64,000 nucleotides of DNA from Kondoa malvinella (Eukaryota > Basidiomycota > Agaricostilbomycetes > Agaricostilbales > Kondoaceae). A model generated the notes under the pieces. It saw only the letters and a program-made list of their open reading frames with translations. It had not been told where the DNA came from and did no database searches. Shown in pieces: positions 34,069 through 44,299 of this stretch. The stretch covers positions 358,805 through 422,804 of the forward strand of contig BCIM01000001.1 in assembly GCA_039545315.1 (NCBI GenBank). The letters run 5' to 3'. A program made the translations under genes and the position numbers. The stretch's first letter is position 1; each line of letters starts with the position of its first letter.

Positions 34069-35105
34069 TCAAGCAGCAGGTAATTGACCGCGCAGTTCGC
34101 GTTCATGAGCATTAGGAACACCATTGGCATCTGGCGAATCATCGAAGACGGTCGTTCTTCGCATATCACGAACTTCCATTTGGTCAGAGCTACACCATCA
34201 CAATCAGCGACAGCAGAAGAAAAGAAGTAGAACGGCTCACAATGGAGTTGCGCGATGCATGGTGGTAATGTTGGACCACCAAACGAGCTGACCGACTTGT
34301 TGCTCCCACTTGACAGNNNNNNNNNNNNNNNNNNNNNNNNNNNNNNNNNNNNNNNNNNNNNNNNNNNNNNNNNNNNNNNNNNNNNNNNNNNNNNNNNNNN
34401 NNNNNNNNNNNNNNNNNNNNNNNNNNNNNNNNNNNNNNNNNNNNNNNNNNNNNNNNNNNNNNNNNNNNNNNGGCACCTTGTGCGACAGAAGCAACGAGTA
34501 TTTGGAGCGGCGCTGGTTGAAGGAAGAGTCGACATGCCAAAGAGCGTTTCCCTCTATATACGCTGTCAGTACTGTTCTGAGATATATAGAACGAGCTTAC
34601 TGTTGTAGTGCCAGCGGCGCGAGTCCTTCTTGACCAGAGTACCATCAATGAGCGTGTTCCCGGCATCGAACAGGTAGGGCTCGCTGAAGCGGTCAGGCTG
34701 ATCTGGTCCTGTGAACTTGGGAGACCTGGAAAGGCGTCAGCAGGAGATCTGTTGTACCATGTTTGAACTCACTTTTCGAGCTCTCCGAGCTGCTTGGAGA
34801 AGGCGCAATGGGTTTGATCGTTCAGGCCAGTGTTGTAGAAGACCAGGACGCCATAGTGATTGTGTGCTCTGACCAGCTGTTACCCACATCGCTTGATTAG
34901 CTGACTGTTTTGCAGAAACGACGAAAGACTCACATCGTCGACTACATTCTGAGGCACTGCCCTTGTAAAGTCCACGCCGTGTACAGAGGCTCCTACGAAA
35001 GCAGAACAAGTCAGCCCAAGGTGACCGTGCGCGACGATGTGATATGGGCACACCAAAAGTTTCGCTAAGAGGTCGACATTCAACTGATCCGAATTGCTTG
35101 CTCAT
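34069..35105 (-). CDS. TauD/TfdA-family 2-oxoglutarate/Fe(II) dioxygenase, copy A (contains assembly gap)
   Basis: The family hydroxylates small acids such as taurine, sulfonates or phenoxyacetates using Fe(II) and 2-oxoglutarate. The ATG at 35105 encodes MSKQFGSVECRPLSETFG; after introns come ASVHGVDFTRAVPQNVVDDV, GVLVFYNTGLNDQTHCAFSK and LGELEKSPKFTGPDQPDRF, LWHVDSSF (the HxD iron ligands), then a run of N, then WWSNITTMHRATPF (distal His) and RDMRRTTVFDDSPDA with the 2-oxoglutarate Arg. The last intron uses a GTGAGC donor. The region lost to N encodes about 100 residues by comparison with copy B. No break is seen outside the gap, so the gene is probably intact. Confidence 0.82.
34317..34471. 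other. Assembly gap (155 N)
   Basis: All N. The same point in copy B (46861-47349) holds about 489 bases of real sequence, so the gap is probably too short as drawn. Both flanks match copy B exactly or nearly so. Confidence 0.95.
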
Positions 35106-35280
35106 GTCTGCTATGTTGCTGCGGCTTATCAGGACTTGTCGAAATTGCGCTGTACATTTATTGGCGCTCTCTTGGAGTTTCTAATTCCCCGTACCCTGCA
35201 GCCGCTTTCCTCGTGTTGTCTCTTCGGCCCTTAGATTTAGCGCATGGGTATCTCGCATATCCCGCGTATCTCGTGGAGCC

Positions 35281-35296
35281 GCGTGGTTTAGACGAG
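35281..35296 (+). promoter_or_regulatory. Candidate shared operator in the divergent promoter, copy A
   Basis: The pattern GCGTGGnnTAnnCGAG occurs here, 134 bases before the transporter ATG, and at 48142-48157 in copy B, 119 bases before its ATG. The rest of the two promoter regions has diverged much more. Conservation inside diverged sequence suggests a binding site, but no factor is known to bind it. Confidence 0.3.
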
Positions 35297-35414
35297 CAAC
35301 TTTATTGTGCTGGCTTATCTGTTACCGCTCACAATCGCCGAGTCGCATTAGGCCCCGCACTCAACTTACTCTCTCTGCTTTATCACGGCTTTGTCACTGG
35401 AATCATCTACCAAA

Positions 35415-37713
35415 ATGGTGGGACAAGCTGGTAACTCTGTTGTGGTTGAGGGCATTCCTGTCACTTCCTTGCGCGAAAACAAGCGAATCTTCTTCCTCTG
35501 CCTTGGTGTAAGCTTTGCAACGTTTCAGTGTACATGCTTCTCTCTGTCTCCTGCACGAGTAACCTGACCTGTCGTGGTGCAGATGGCTTCGACACTGGTA
35601 TCATCAATGGCTTTCAAGCGATGCAGGGCTTCCTCCGGGTGTAAGCGTTTTGCTGGTTCATCGCGAGCTCTTTACCGATCCGTGTGATAGATTTGGAGTC
35701 TACAATCCAACAACAGGCATTTATGGCATCGAAACGGTCTTCCAACAACTGATCACTTCACTGCTTCAAGTCGGCTTGATTGTGGCTTCTTTCAGTCTCG
35801 GGTATTTCTCTCGCTTCGTAAGCCCATCTGTGACTCTTCGAGCGTAATTCTTGACATTCATGATCAGTTCGGAAGAAGGGCAGGATTCATCGTTGCCTCC
35901 GTGTTGTCGTTCTTTTCAATCACTGTACAAGAACTGGTGACTGTGCAATGGCCCATTGTAAGGTTTTCTTGCATTTTACAAGGTCTGACATCTCACAAGC
36001 TTCTTTAGTACATTGCTCGACTCATCCTCGGAACGGCGAGTATGCTTGCATCTGTGGAAGTCGCTGTTTCGAGTTTCTGATGTCGCATGTTTTCGTTACC
36101 CAGACGGGATGTATGTCAATCTCGTCGTCATGTACATCAGGTGAGCGACTTTCTGTATCCTCGTCTATTCGCTGACGACTTCATAGCGAAACAACCCCGC
36201 ACTATCTTCGTGGCTCTATTGTCTCGTGCTTCCAGCCTATGGTTTCCGGAGGCGGTCTAGGTAAGACTGGTCAGTCGCTAGACAGTGTCATTCCTGACGA
36301 TTTTGTCTTGCAGTTGGAGCTATTATCAACAACGCCTGGAAGCAAAACCTCACCAAGCACAGCTATCAACTACAATTGGTCGTCCTTTATGTCGTCCCAA
36401 TTTGGTTTATGTTTTACGCTTTCTACATGCCTGAAGTGAGTCTACTGCTAATTACCGATACATTACATGCTTATTCTGGCCGATGCAGTCTCCTCGCTGG
36501 CTCGCGACGCGTGGTCAAGACCAGAAAGCTCGAGAATCACTCATTAGGCTGAGAGGCCACTCTGTCGAACCGCGCTTTGTTGAAATGGAACTACAAGCGA
36601 TCATCGAGTCTGTTCGTATCGAGAATGAACTCAAGACTGGCTCTTCTTTCCTCGACATCTTCCGTGGCACCGATCTGCGCCGGACCTTGCTTTGCATTGG
36701 TTGCTCTATCCTGCATGCGGCTTCTGGCATGAACTTCTTGGTGTGAGTTCTTGTGCTTGAAGAAATTCAATCGTAGTAATCGTTGGTTGCAGTGGATACG
36801 CTACCGTCTTCTTTCAAGTTGCTGGATCAGGCAATGCCTTCGTTAATACAATGATCCTAAAGTCTGTTGGCGTCTTCGGTGCTCTATGTTCTCCTTTCAT
36901 CGCACGCTACATCGGGCGCAAGACCATTCTCTGCTGGGGCTTTGGAACTGCAACTGTGAGATGCTTTTCGTCGGTAACTTTAGTTCGCTCATGTCTATAC
37001 TTTCGACTACCTTAGGTCAGCATGGGTCTAGTAGCCATCATCTCTACCACCTTGCCTGACAGCACGAGCGCTGGCAAAGCTAGTGAGAAGGTTTCATAGT
37101 CGCACTTACCTTTGCTGATCAGTCTGTTAGTGATTGCCATGATCATGGTCTATGAGTACGCCTATTCTGTGTCCATCGGACCTCTTGCTTGGGTCTGTGC
37201 TGTGAGTCTGCGTTGCACAATCTGCAGAAAGCTAGGGCTGATGCGCATCTTAGGGAGAAATGCCCAGTAATCGACTGCGCTCGCAAACTTTCGGTTTCTC
37301 CATGGCCATCGGCTTTGTCTTCGCATGGCTTACGGTATTTACCACGCCTTACTTTGTCAATCCCAGAAGCGCAACTTTCCTTGGTGCCAAACTCAGCTGG
37401 ATCTGGTTCCCTTCAAACCTCGTTACCTGGATTTGGCTTGTCCTCTATCTGCCTGAGACCCAGAACCGAACTCTTGAAGAGCTTGATGAGATGTGAGTCC
37501 CTGCTTCAACACAATCTCTTCGGCTCCGTTATTAACCCTTTCTATAGGTTCCACAACAAGGTATCGGCTCGGCAATTCTCCAAGTACATCGTTCGCGGCA
37601 TGGACGGTGTCGATCAAGACAAGATTATTGTCGGTGAAGATGAGAAGGAGAAGATGGACGTTTCTGAGGATCGTATTGAACACGCACACGTACTCTCCAA
37701 AGTTGGCGCTTGA
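35415..37713 (+). CDS. MFS transporter, sugar-porter type, copy A
   Basis: Twelve-transmembrane proton-coupled permease of the sugar-porter group. ATG 35415 (MVGQAGNSVVVEGIPVTSL). Signatures: ATFQYGFDTGIINGFQAMQ, FFGRRAGF, SETTPHYLRGSIVS, ESPRWLATRG, GYATVFFQVAGSGNAFVN, RYIGRK and PETQNRTLEELDEM. About nine short introns. The C-terminal tail is charged (DKIIVGEDEKEKM). Closest in type to alpha-glucoside/maltose-permease-like fungal transporters, but linkage to a TauD enzyme may point to another organic substrate. All exons read through, so it looks functional. Divergent from the copy A dioxygenase. Confidence 0.85.
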
Positions 37714-37918
37714 AGGGAGATGCTCTGGTCTGTTCAAGTAATCGACGTGACGTTTCTGTGCTCCGTATGTAGTCAATGTGGAATGAAGAAACGATGAATT
37801 GTACAATCGCCAAATGGACAGATGAATCTTGATAGTCAGCGCGTGCCAATAGCCTTCACTTCTTGCTGTTGCTCGATTCGCAATTACCCTTGTTTCGGAC
37901 AACGACTGGATTTTCAGC

Positions 37919-40901
37919 ATGAAGCTGCCTGCCGCGCTGCTCTCTTTGGTAGCGCTGCTGCTATCGACCAGCCTAGTTCAAGCAAGTCAGATACCCCTGC
38001 AAGCCCTTGAGGATGATACACCGGTGCATGCACAGCGAACGACAATCGTAGATCTGCTCAGCCAGGACGGCAATTATACCCATCTCGTGTATCTATTACA
38101 GCGTTCACGACTTGTGCCTACCATCAATCGCTTGCATAATGGCTCGACTTTGTTCGCTCCTGTTAATTCTGCGATAGAAGCCGCAGCGTTGCAAGAGAGT
38201 GATGACTCTATCTGGTCGCTCGCTCTACAGCAAGACACTCGTGCATGGACAGACAACATTAACGCCAAGCTGAGAGCTACCCTGCTGTATCATCTGTTGA
38301 ATGTCACCCTGCCACTAAATTCGAACATCACCGAGCCAATACTATTGCCCACTATGCTCTTCCCGCATCCAACAAAGGCAGGAAATGAGAAGCCTGGAGG
38401 ACCATTCCCTGATTCGCCTGACGTGCACTCGCTGCTAGGCAATGCTTCTCAAGTCATCCGATTCCTCGCTAGTCCCTTAGACGATGGCAACCACACCTTT
38501 TCGGTAGGCGTCGACGCGTACGGTCAAGGCGGTGTTTCCGTTGTGCACGACAAGATTGCAACATCAACAAACGGCATCATCCTGCCTATCGAAACTGTTC
38601 TGTCTCGTCCAAAATCTATTGGTCACCTCCTGCGCACCCACGAGAAGCTAAATACAGTTCGCGAACTATATTCCGAAGAAGCTCTGCACAGCATGGACAA
38701 TCAAAGCGAGATTACACTCTTCGCACCGGATGATGACGCCTGGCAACACTTGGATGACATGGAGATGGGCTATTTGAAGAGCGGATTTGCGCAGAACGAC
38801 TTGAAGGAGATCTTTGATCATCACACGACGAGGCAAGAGCATGTTGGGTATGTGGATCAGCTACTCGCTCAAGGCAAAGCACGCACAATCTCCCATCAAT
38901 CGCTCGAGATTACCAAAGATGGAGATGATGTCAAAGTGAATGAGAGTACCATCATAGAAAAAGACATTCTTGCTTCGAATGGTATGTCGAAACTGAAATG
39001 CAGCTGGAATGTCCTTAACTATAAGACAGGCGTTCTACACATCATGGACTCTCTTCTACTACCAGCAGGATCCTTACAGCTTAACGCCGAGAAGACTTTA
39101 CTTGCCTTGAATTGCACCCGCTTCGTCACGCTTCTTCGCGATGCCGGCCTTTCCAACTATGTCCAGAACGCCGACCAGGCATACACCATCCTCGCACCTA
39201 AGGACGACGTCTTTGCAGAATGGTACGACTGGGCGAATCTACCTTCACCCGGTTCGAGCGAAATGAAGACTCTGCTCCGGTACCATTTCGTCGAAGGCAA
39301 GTATGAACCGAGCGATTTAGAGGATCAAGCGTTGCTCAAGACGGCGCTGAGACCAAACAAGCTCAAGGGAGAGAGCCAGAGGTTGCAAGTGTTCAAGTCT
39401 TCGAGCGAATCGGGCGAATTGATTAGCTTTGGCAATGCAAATGTCGAGGGCAACCCAAGTGAGCGATTTTCTGCCTATTTAGATGCAAAGAGCTGACCAG
39501 AGTCTAGTCAATGTGGGCTCATCAATCATCTACCTCGTCTCTCAGCCTGTCGAGCCGCCGAGTGATCTCCTCTCAACAGCACTGACGGACCTACATCTTT
39601 CTACCTTTGTCGCTTCCGTCTATGCTGCAGACCTGGACAAGAAGCTAAAGCGAGCCTTTTCGACCACTTTGGTCGCGCCTACCAACACTGCCTTCGAGCG
39701 ACTCGGTTTGGTCCTCTCTTATCTGCTTCTACCCTCTTCAATCGAGGATCTCCGCTCTGTCATTCGTTATCACTTCCTAGACGGTGTCGCCTACCTGCGC
39801 GATCTGCAGCAAGACTCGACCCGATTCCGCACACTTGAGGGATCTGATATTGATATCGTCCGAGAAGACAATTGTACAACTCTCGAAGGTCCCAAGATCA
39901 ATGGATATCCTGTCTCTGGTCAGATCACACCTACCAATCTCACCTCTGGCGATCTCCTTACTTCCACCGGGGTTGCCCATGTGATTGACCAAGTCATGCT
40001 ACCCATCTCTGTGCAGATAACAAACCGTAAATTGCTACAAGGTGCCAAAGCAGAGACTATGGCTCATTTGATTCGCCGGGCGAACATGACATGGATCCTT
40101 GATGGAAAGGATATGCCTGCCAAACTAACCAGATCGAAAGCGCATTCAGCAACTGAACGGAGCTACACACTTCTCGCGCCGTCGGACCACGCGTTCAGTA
40201 GAGTCAACTTAACCTATTACGAGAATAATCCTGAAGCTTTACAAGATCTGATTCGACTGCACATCATCCCTCAAGATGCGGAAGAAAAGGTTCGAGGTCC
40301 ATTGAACGATATGATGGGTCGACCGTTCTCCTTGAAAGATGGCCTGCAGATGGACTCGTTGCTCAGTAAGAAGGAAGGAGGCAAGAGTCAGTATGGCACG
40401 ATCGCTTTCCGCTTGCTGGGTGATTCGTTCCTTTGTGGGATCAAGGGCGCAAGAGGCAGGTTGGAGAATGATTGGGCCCATATTGTTAGTTTTGGAAGGG
40501 CACCGCCCAGGCTGGATATGGTCGATGTCATGAAGCACAAGAAGAACTTGCTCATCAATGGCGGAGGAGTCCTGACGGTAAGGTTATTCTCTTTTTGCTA
40601 TAAGCTACATACTTACGTGCATGCCAGATTGATACGGTACTGTTACCTTATCAGCCTGATTGGTTCCAGTAAGTCTTTCTGTATGCTATGAAACAAAGAC
40701 TGATGGTATTGCTTTCAGTCGCTGGGGATGGTGAGGAGCTTCAACATTCCAAGCAGCTGGCCACTAACACTTGTCTACAGGATCGTTGTCGTGGTAGCAT
40801 TGACGCTCGTAGGTGTCGTCTGCCTTGGTCTTTTAGGTTGGCGCGTGTACGAGAACCGACGGGACCAGGTGTACGAGCCGCTTGAAGGGGAAGAGTCGTG
40901 A
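37919..40901 (+). CDS. Membrane-anchored fasciclin (FAS1) repeat protein
   Basis: Large secreted or vacuolar-type glycoprotein. ATG 37919 starts a signal peptide (MKLPAALLSLVALLLSTSLV). Several FAS1-type units follow, each with a T/LFAP or LLAP block and a YH block: STLFAPVNSAIE, ITLFAPDDDAWQHL, YTILAPKDDVFAEW, TLVAPTNTAFERLG, and YTLLAPSDHAFSRV, with LLYHLL and IRYHFLDG. Many N-glycosylation sequons (NYT, NGS, NVT, NLT). The C-terminus, reached after short introns near 40580-40780, is a single hydrophobic helix (VVVVALTLVGVVCLGLLGW) and a short charged tail, so type I topology. An intron at about 39461-39507 joins EGNP to INVGSSIIYL. Similar fungal proteins act in adhesion or vacuolar turnover. 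Confidence 0.85.
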
Positions 40902-41094
40902 TGGTGTATCATAGACAATCAGCATGTGCATGTGTATATAGCAACAATGAGCCATTTACTGGTTCTCACGGGACCATCGTTTGCAGAAGTGTTTACAATT
41001 GATACCAAGCAGAAAGAAGGACTGCAGGGCCAGACATATTGGAGAAGCGCTCTGCGGCTGCTGTGATACCCCCAGACCGTGCCCTCCGCTGGCT

Positions 41095-43089
41095 ATGGAA
41101 GGCATCATGAATTCACGTCAGCACTACGTCTACACTGCTCGTCTGAACATCAAGCTTCCCAATCCTTCAAGCTCTTCGCCCGGACAAAGCAGCTTTGTGC
41201 AAATTGACTTGCGCTTGACAAGACCTGGCGAAGTTGGACATGCCAGCAATCCGATAGTGATGGAACTACAGGTGAGCCTTCACGCGCAAGGGACTGCCCA
41301 TATGTTGACAAAAGGGCTGGCCAGGCGTCAGACATTTCCTTCGAGTCGAGCAAGACGTCTCTAGCGGTACATCCTGACTTTCTTTCAACACACACTCCGC
41401 AAGCTGGACCAGCTCTAGGTCAAATGACCATACCATCTACTACTTCTCCTTCAGCAGAAGCGTCTACAAGCTGGCAAAGCTTCTCCTTCGACACAAATGC
41501 ACCCGTTATGAGCCAGTTCTTACCTTCACCCATCGCGCAAATCAGCGCAGCCAATACAGAACCGCCTTTGAATCTTCCACAAATCCCTTTCGATCGTCTT
41601 ATAGCGCCTGCTGGTCGTACTACAGCTGAAGAGGCTTTGGTCAAAGAATGTGTGATTACCGCGCTGAAGAAGGCAAATCAATGGTCTGGCACTCGACCTG
41701 CGCCTTTGATCCAGATCGATAGATTGCTCACCCGCGTCGAGCTCTTCGTCAAAATCCACCGCCTTGTACATTACGAAAAGAATGCGCCTACCATTCCTCT
41801 GCCAAACGCTAGTCCATCCGATGCCGCTTCAGGAGATTCAGAAATGCCTATGGTCTTTTGGAACGACCTACTCAAGCACGGCGGTTTAGCTACAGCCTGG
41901 ACAGAACAAAAAGCTCGTAGAGCATATCGACACATCTATGCCGATATCCTCACACATCAGAACAACCCAGCCATCAAACCTTTTCTTACTTCTGAACGGT
42001 CAAAGACTCTCGACGACTTGGAAGTAGCTCTTGTCGTGCTCGTCGGTCGACCGCCCAAGCATCAATACCCTGCTACACCTCTTGCATCGACTTCGAAGAT
42101 TCCCTCTGCTGCTTCGACTCCAGCTCCAAATAGTTCTGTCAACGGCGTCGAAATACATGAGGATCAACAATTGCTGGAATTGCCGGATGTGAAGCCGCAA
42201 CGATCAGGCAGGAAACGCAAGCGGGATGAAGAGCAAGGTCCTGAGTTCTCAGTCAGTCTATCTGTCTTTTGATTCCACACATGCTGAGCTCTACCTTAGG
42301 CTGATGCCCCATTGGATCTACCCGAAATCCCTACAACTAGGTTAACACGCCCAGCAGAACGCACTTCCGTAGAAGACGAGGATATCAAGAAGGCCATCAT
42401 CGCAGCTCTGAGCGAAGCATCGCAATGGTCTGGATCTCGACCTTCAGTCATTACCAGCATGGGAACTCTCGTCGGTCGAATAAGGATGTTGATTGAGCTA
42501 CATCAAAAGGAGACCATAGGTGGGCATGCAGTGACTTGGGAGGATTTGGTCAAGCATGGAGGCATTGCGCAGTCATGGGCACACAAGAAAGCCGGTCGAA
42601 ATGCGTGCGTTGACAGTCACCTTCAATTTTTGCAGTGCTGACTCTTGTTTTAGGTACAAGCTGACTTATGGTCTGTTACGCCAATACAGCGATAACACTA
42701 CTATCCGCCAATTGCTGGCTGGTCCAGCACCGGTAGATATCAAAGCAGTCGAATATGCCTTACAAAGTGTCAGTCAGTCAGACCCCGAGCCGCAACAGCA
42801 ACAGCAGCCTGTGCCGTCTGCCAGCTACCTACCTGCTCGCGATCCAATGCAAGATGTCATTGAGCCAAGCCTGATGAGCAACACATCGCATCAGAACATG
42901 TTCACCTTTCAAGCGAATGGTGACGGTGAACATGTAGAGAAGGATGGCTCGATGCCTCACTGGGACAGCACGATGGTAAGATCACCTGCGCTACCTATAC
43001 CTCGTACGAATCAGTCGAATGGCATGGGGCCTTCCGACGTGGACGAGCTAGGGACAGACTCGGAACAAGATGAAACGCTGGATTCGTAG
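41095..43089 (+). CDS. Unknown nuclear-type protein with an internally duplicated domain
   Basis: Not recognised. ATG 41095 (MEGIMNSRQHYVYTARL); an intron starting after VMELQ (about 41272) joins to ASDISFESSKTSLAVHP. The core has two related domains of about 130 residues. Domain 1: LPQIPFDRLIAPAGRTT, ALKKANQWSGTRPAP, WNDLLKHGGLATAW. Domain 2: LPEIPTTRLTRPAERTS, ALSEASQWSGSRPSV, WEDLVKHGGIAQSW. A basic stretch (RSGRKRKRDEE) between them looks like a nuclear localisation signal. The tail is Gln/Ser-rich and acidic at the end. Three introns. The duplicated unit (helix, QWSGxRP, WxDLxKHGG) is consistent with a small helical binding domain. Confidence 0.65.
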
Positions 43090-43245
43090 TCTTGTATCTG
43101 AACGAATGCATACGTAATCGTGCCACAGACGATTTGTGAATCTACATGCGACATGCTATAATGTGTGTCTTGCTGTCTATTATGCGCTATCATACAGACG
43201 AGTTTTGCTAGTGTACATGCCATATAGCTCTAGGCTCACGCTTTC

Positions 43246-44299
43246 TTACGGTTGATTCCAAGTGGGTTGTGGTAAATCTCTTCCACTTGCTGCAGTGTTG
43301 CTGTAGTCGTCTGTGTCGTGTGGTCGTGATGGTTGCTGTAAAGCGGTAGAGTCGAAGTCGCTCTTGCGTGGAGCGTCCGAACAGGTCCCTTGTAGCCTAA
43401 GGCGAACACATCGATCGCATGGCCGCATTCCAGATTCTGTCGGTACACATCGCTTCTTGGCCTGCAGACGGGTGAAGCTTAGTTAGCTGTAGCGTGCAGC
43501 AAGATCATTCTCAGTACCTTTTGGCAGTTCACCTATACGAGAAGCTCAATCAGGATTGACTTTATCGGGAATGTGACCAGATACGTACACAGGCGCGCTG
43601 TGATCGCGGTGCAAACCGACTATACCCGTCATCAGTCTCTCCTCCCGGCAGCAGCATCGCTTGCTGCCTTCGTCGCAGATGTTCCACTGATTCAATGATG
43701 GATTCGGAAACGTCATAGGCTCTTGGAGGTGCAGACGAAGGACCTGCTGAAGGGTAGCTAGAGAAGGGGGCAGAGGTAGAAGGGAGGGATCGGGACCCGT
43801 CTTCGTATGAGGGCGGATAAGGTTGCGACGTCGGCCAATGTAGTGTAGGCGCGGAAGACGGTACGCTGATAGGCGGTGGAAAGCGAGAGTAAGCTGAGCG
43901 CGATGATTGACTGCTTGAAGGCAGAGTCGCTGTTGCCGCAGTGTATTCTGACGTGAGGCTTGGAAGCGTGCGCTGCCGGTGCGATTGCGGATGTGATGGC
44001 CAGCCCTCCATGGCCGATAAAGCCGCCAGTGTTGACAATTTCGAGCCAGAGGTCGCGCCGAATAAATCATGTTCATCTAACGAGCTGGTTGAAGAACTTT
44101 GTTTCTGATGAGATGCTGCTTCTTCTGGACTGAAAGCCAAGCGCTGTAGCTGTGGCGGCAATGAGGATGTCGAATTTGGTGAGCCAACGTGAATCGGCGG
44201 TAACCTCAGCCCTTGATAGTCGTCCGTATGCTGAGCCGACGATGTAGCTGTTGAGCCTTCCTTTGCTGCTGCGGCTAACAGATCTTCTAGAGGCATCAC
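43246..44299 (-). CDS. Transcription factor with a C-terminal Zn(II)2Cys6 cluster
   Basis: Fungal binuclear zinc-cluster protein with the cluster near the C-terminus, opposite to the usual N-terminal place. The ATG at 44299 (MMPLEDLLAAAAKEGSTATS) opens about 230 residues of Ser/Pro-rich, low-complexity sequence. The cluster is built from three exons: ...RAC, a 15-base microexon VNCQK (43518-43532), and AKKRCVPTESGMRPCDRCVR with LRLQGTC. Spacing C-x2-C-x6-C-x9-C-x2-C-x6-C fits Zn2Cys6. It ends with a short Ser/Gln-rich tail at 43246. DNA target unknown. Confidence 0.75.

Larger units (their letters stand above)
34069..37713. repeat. Dioxygenase/transporter module, copy A
   Basis: A TauD-type dioxygenase (minus) and an MFS transporter (plus), divergent across 309 bases. 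The same pair in the same order and orientation recurs at 46613-50485. The transporter coding parts are diverged, but the dioxygenase 3' two thirds are almost identical, introns included. I see no transposase, terminal repeat or target duplication, so this reads as a segmental duplication. Confidence 0.8.
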
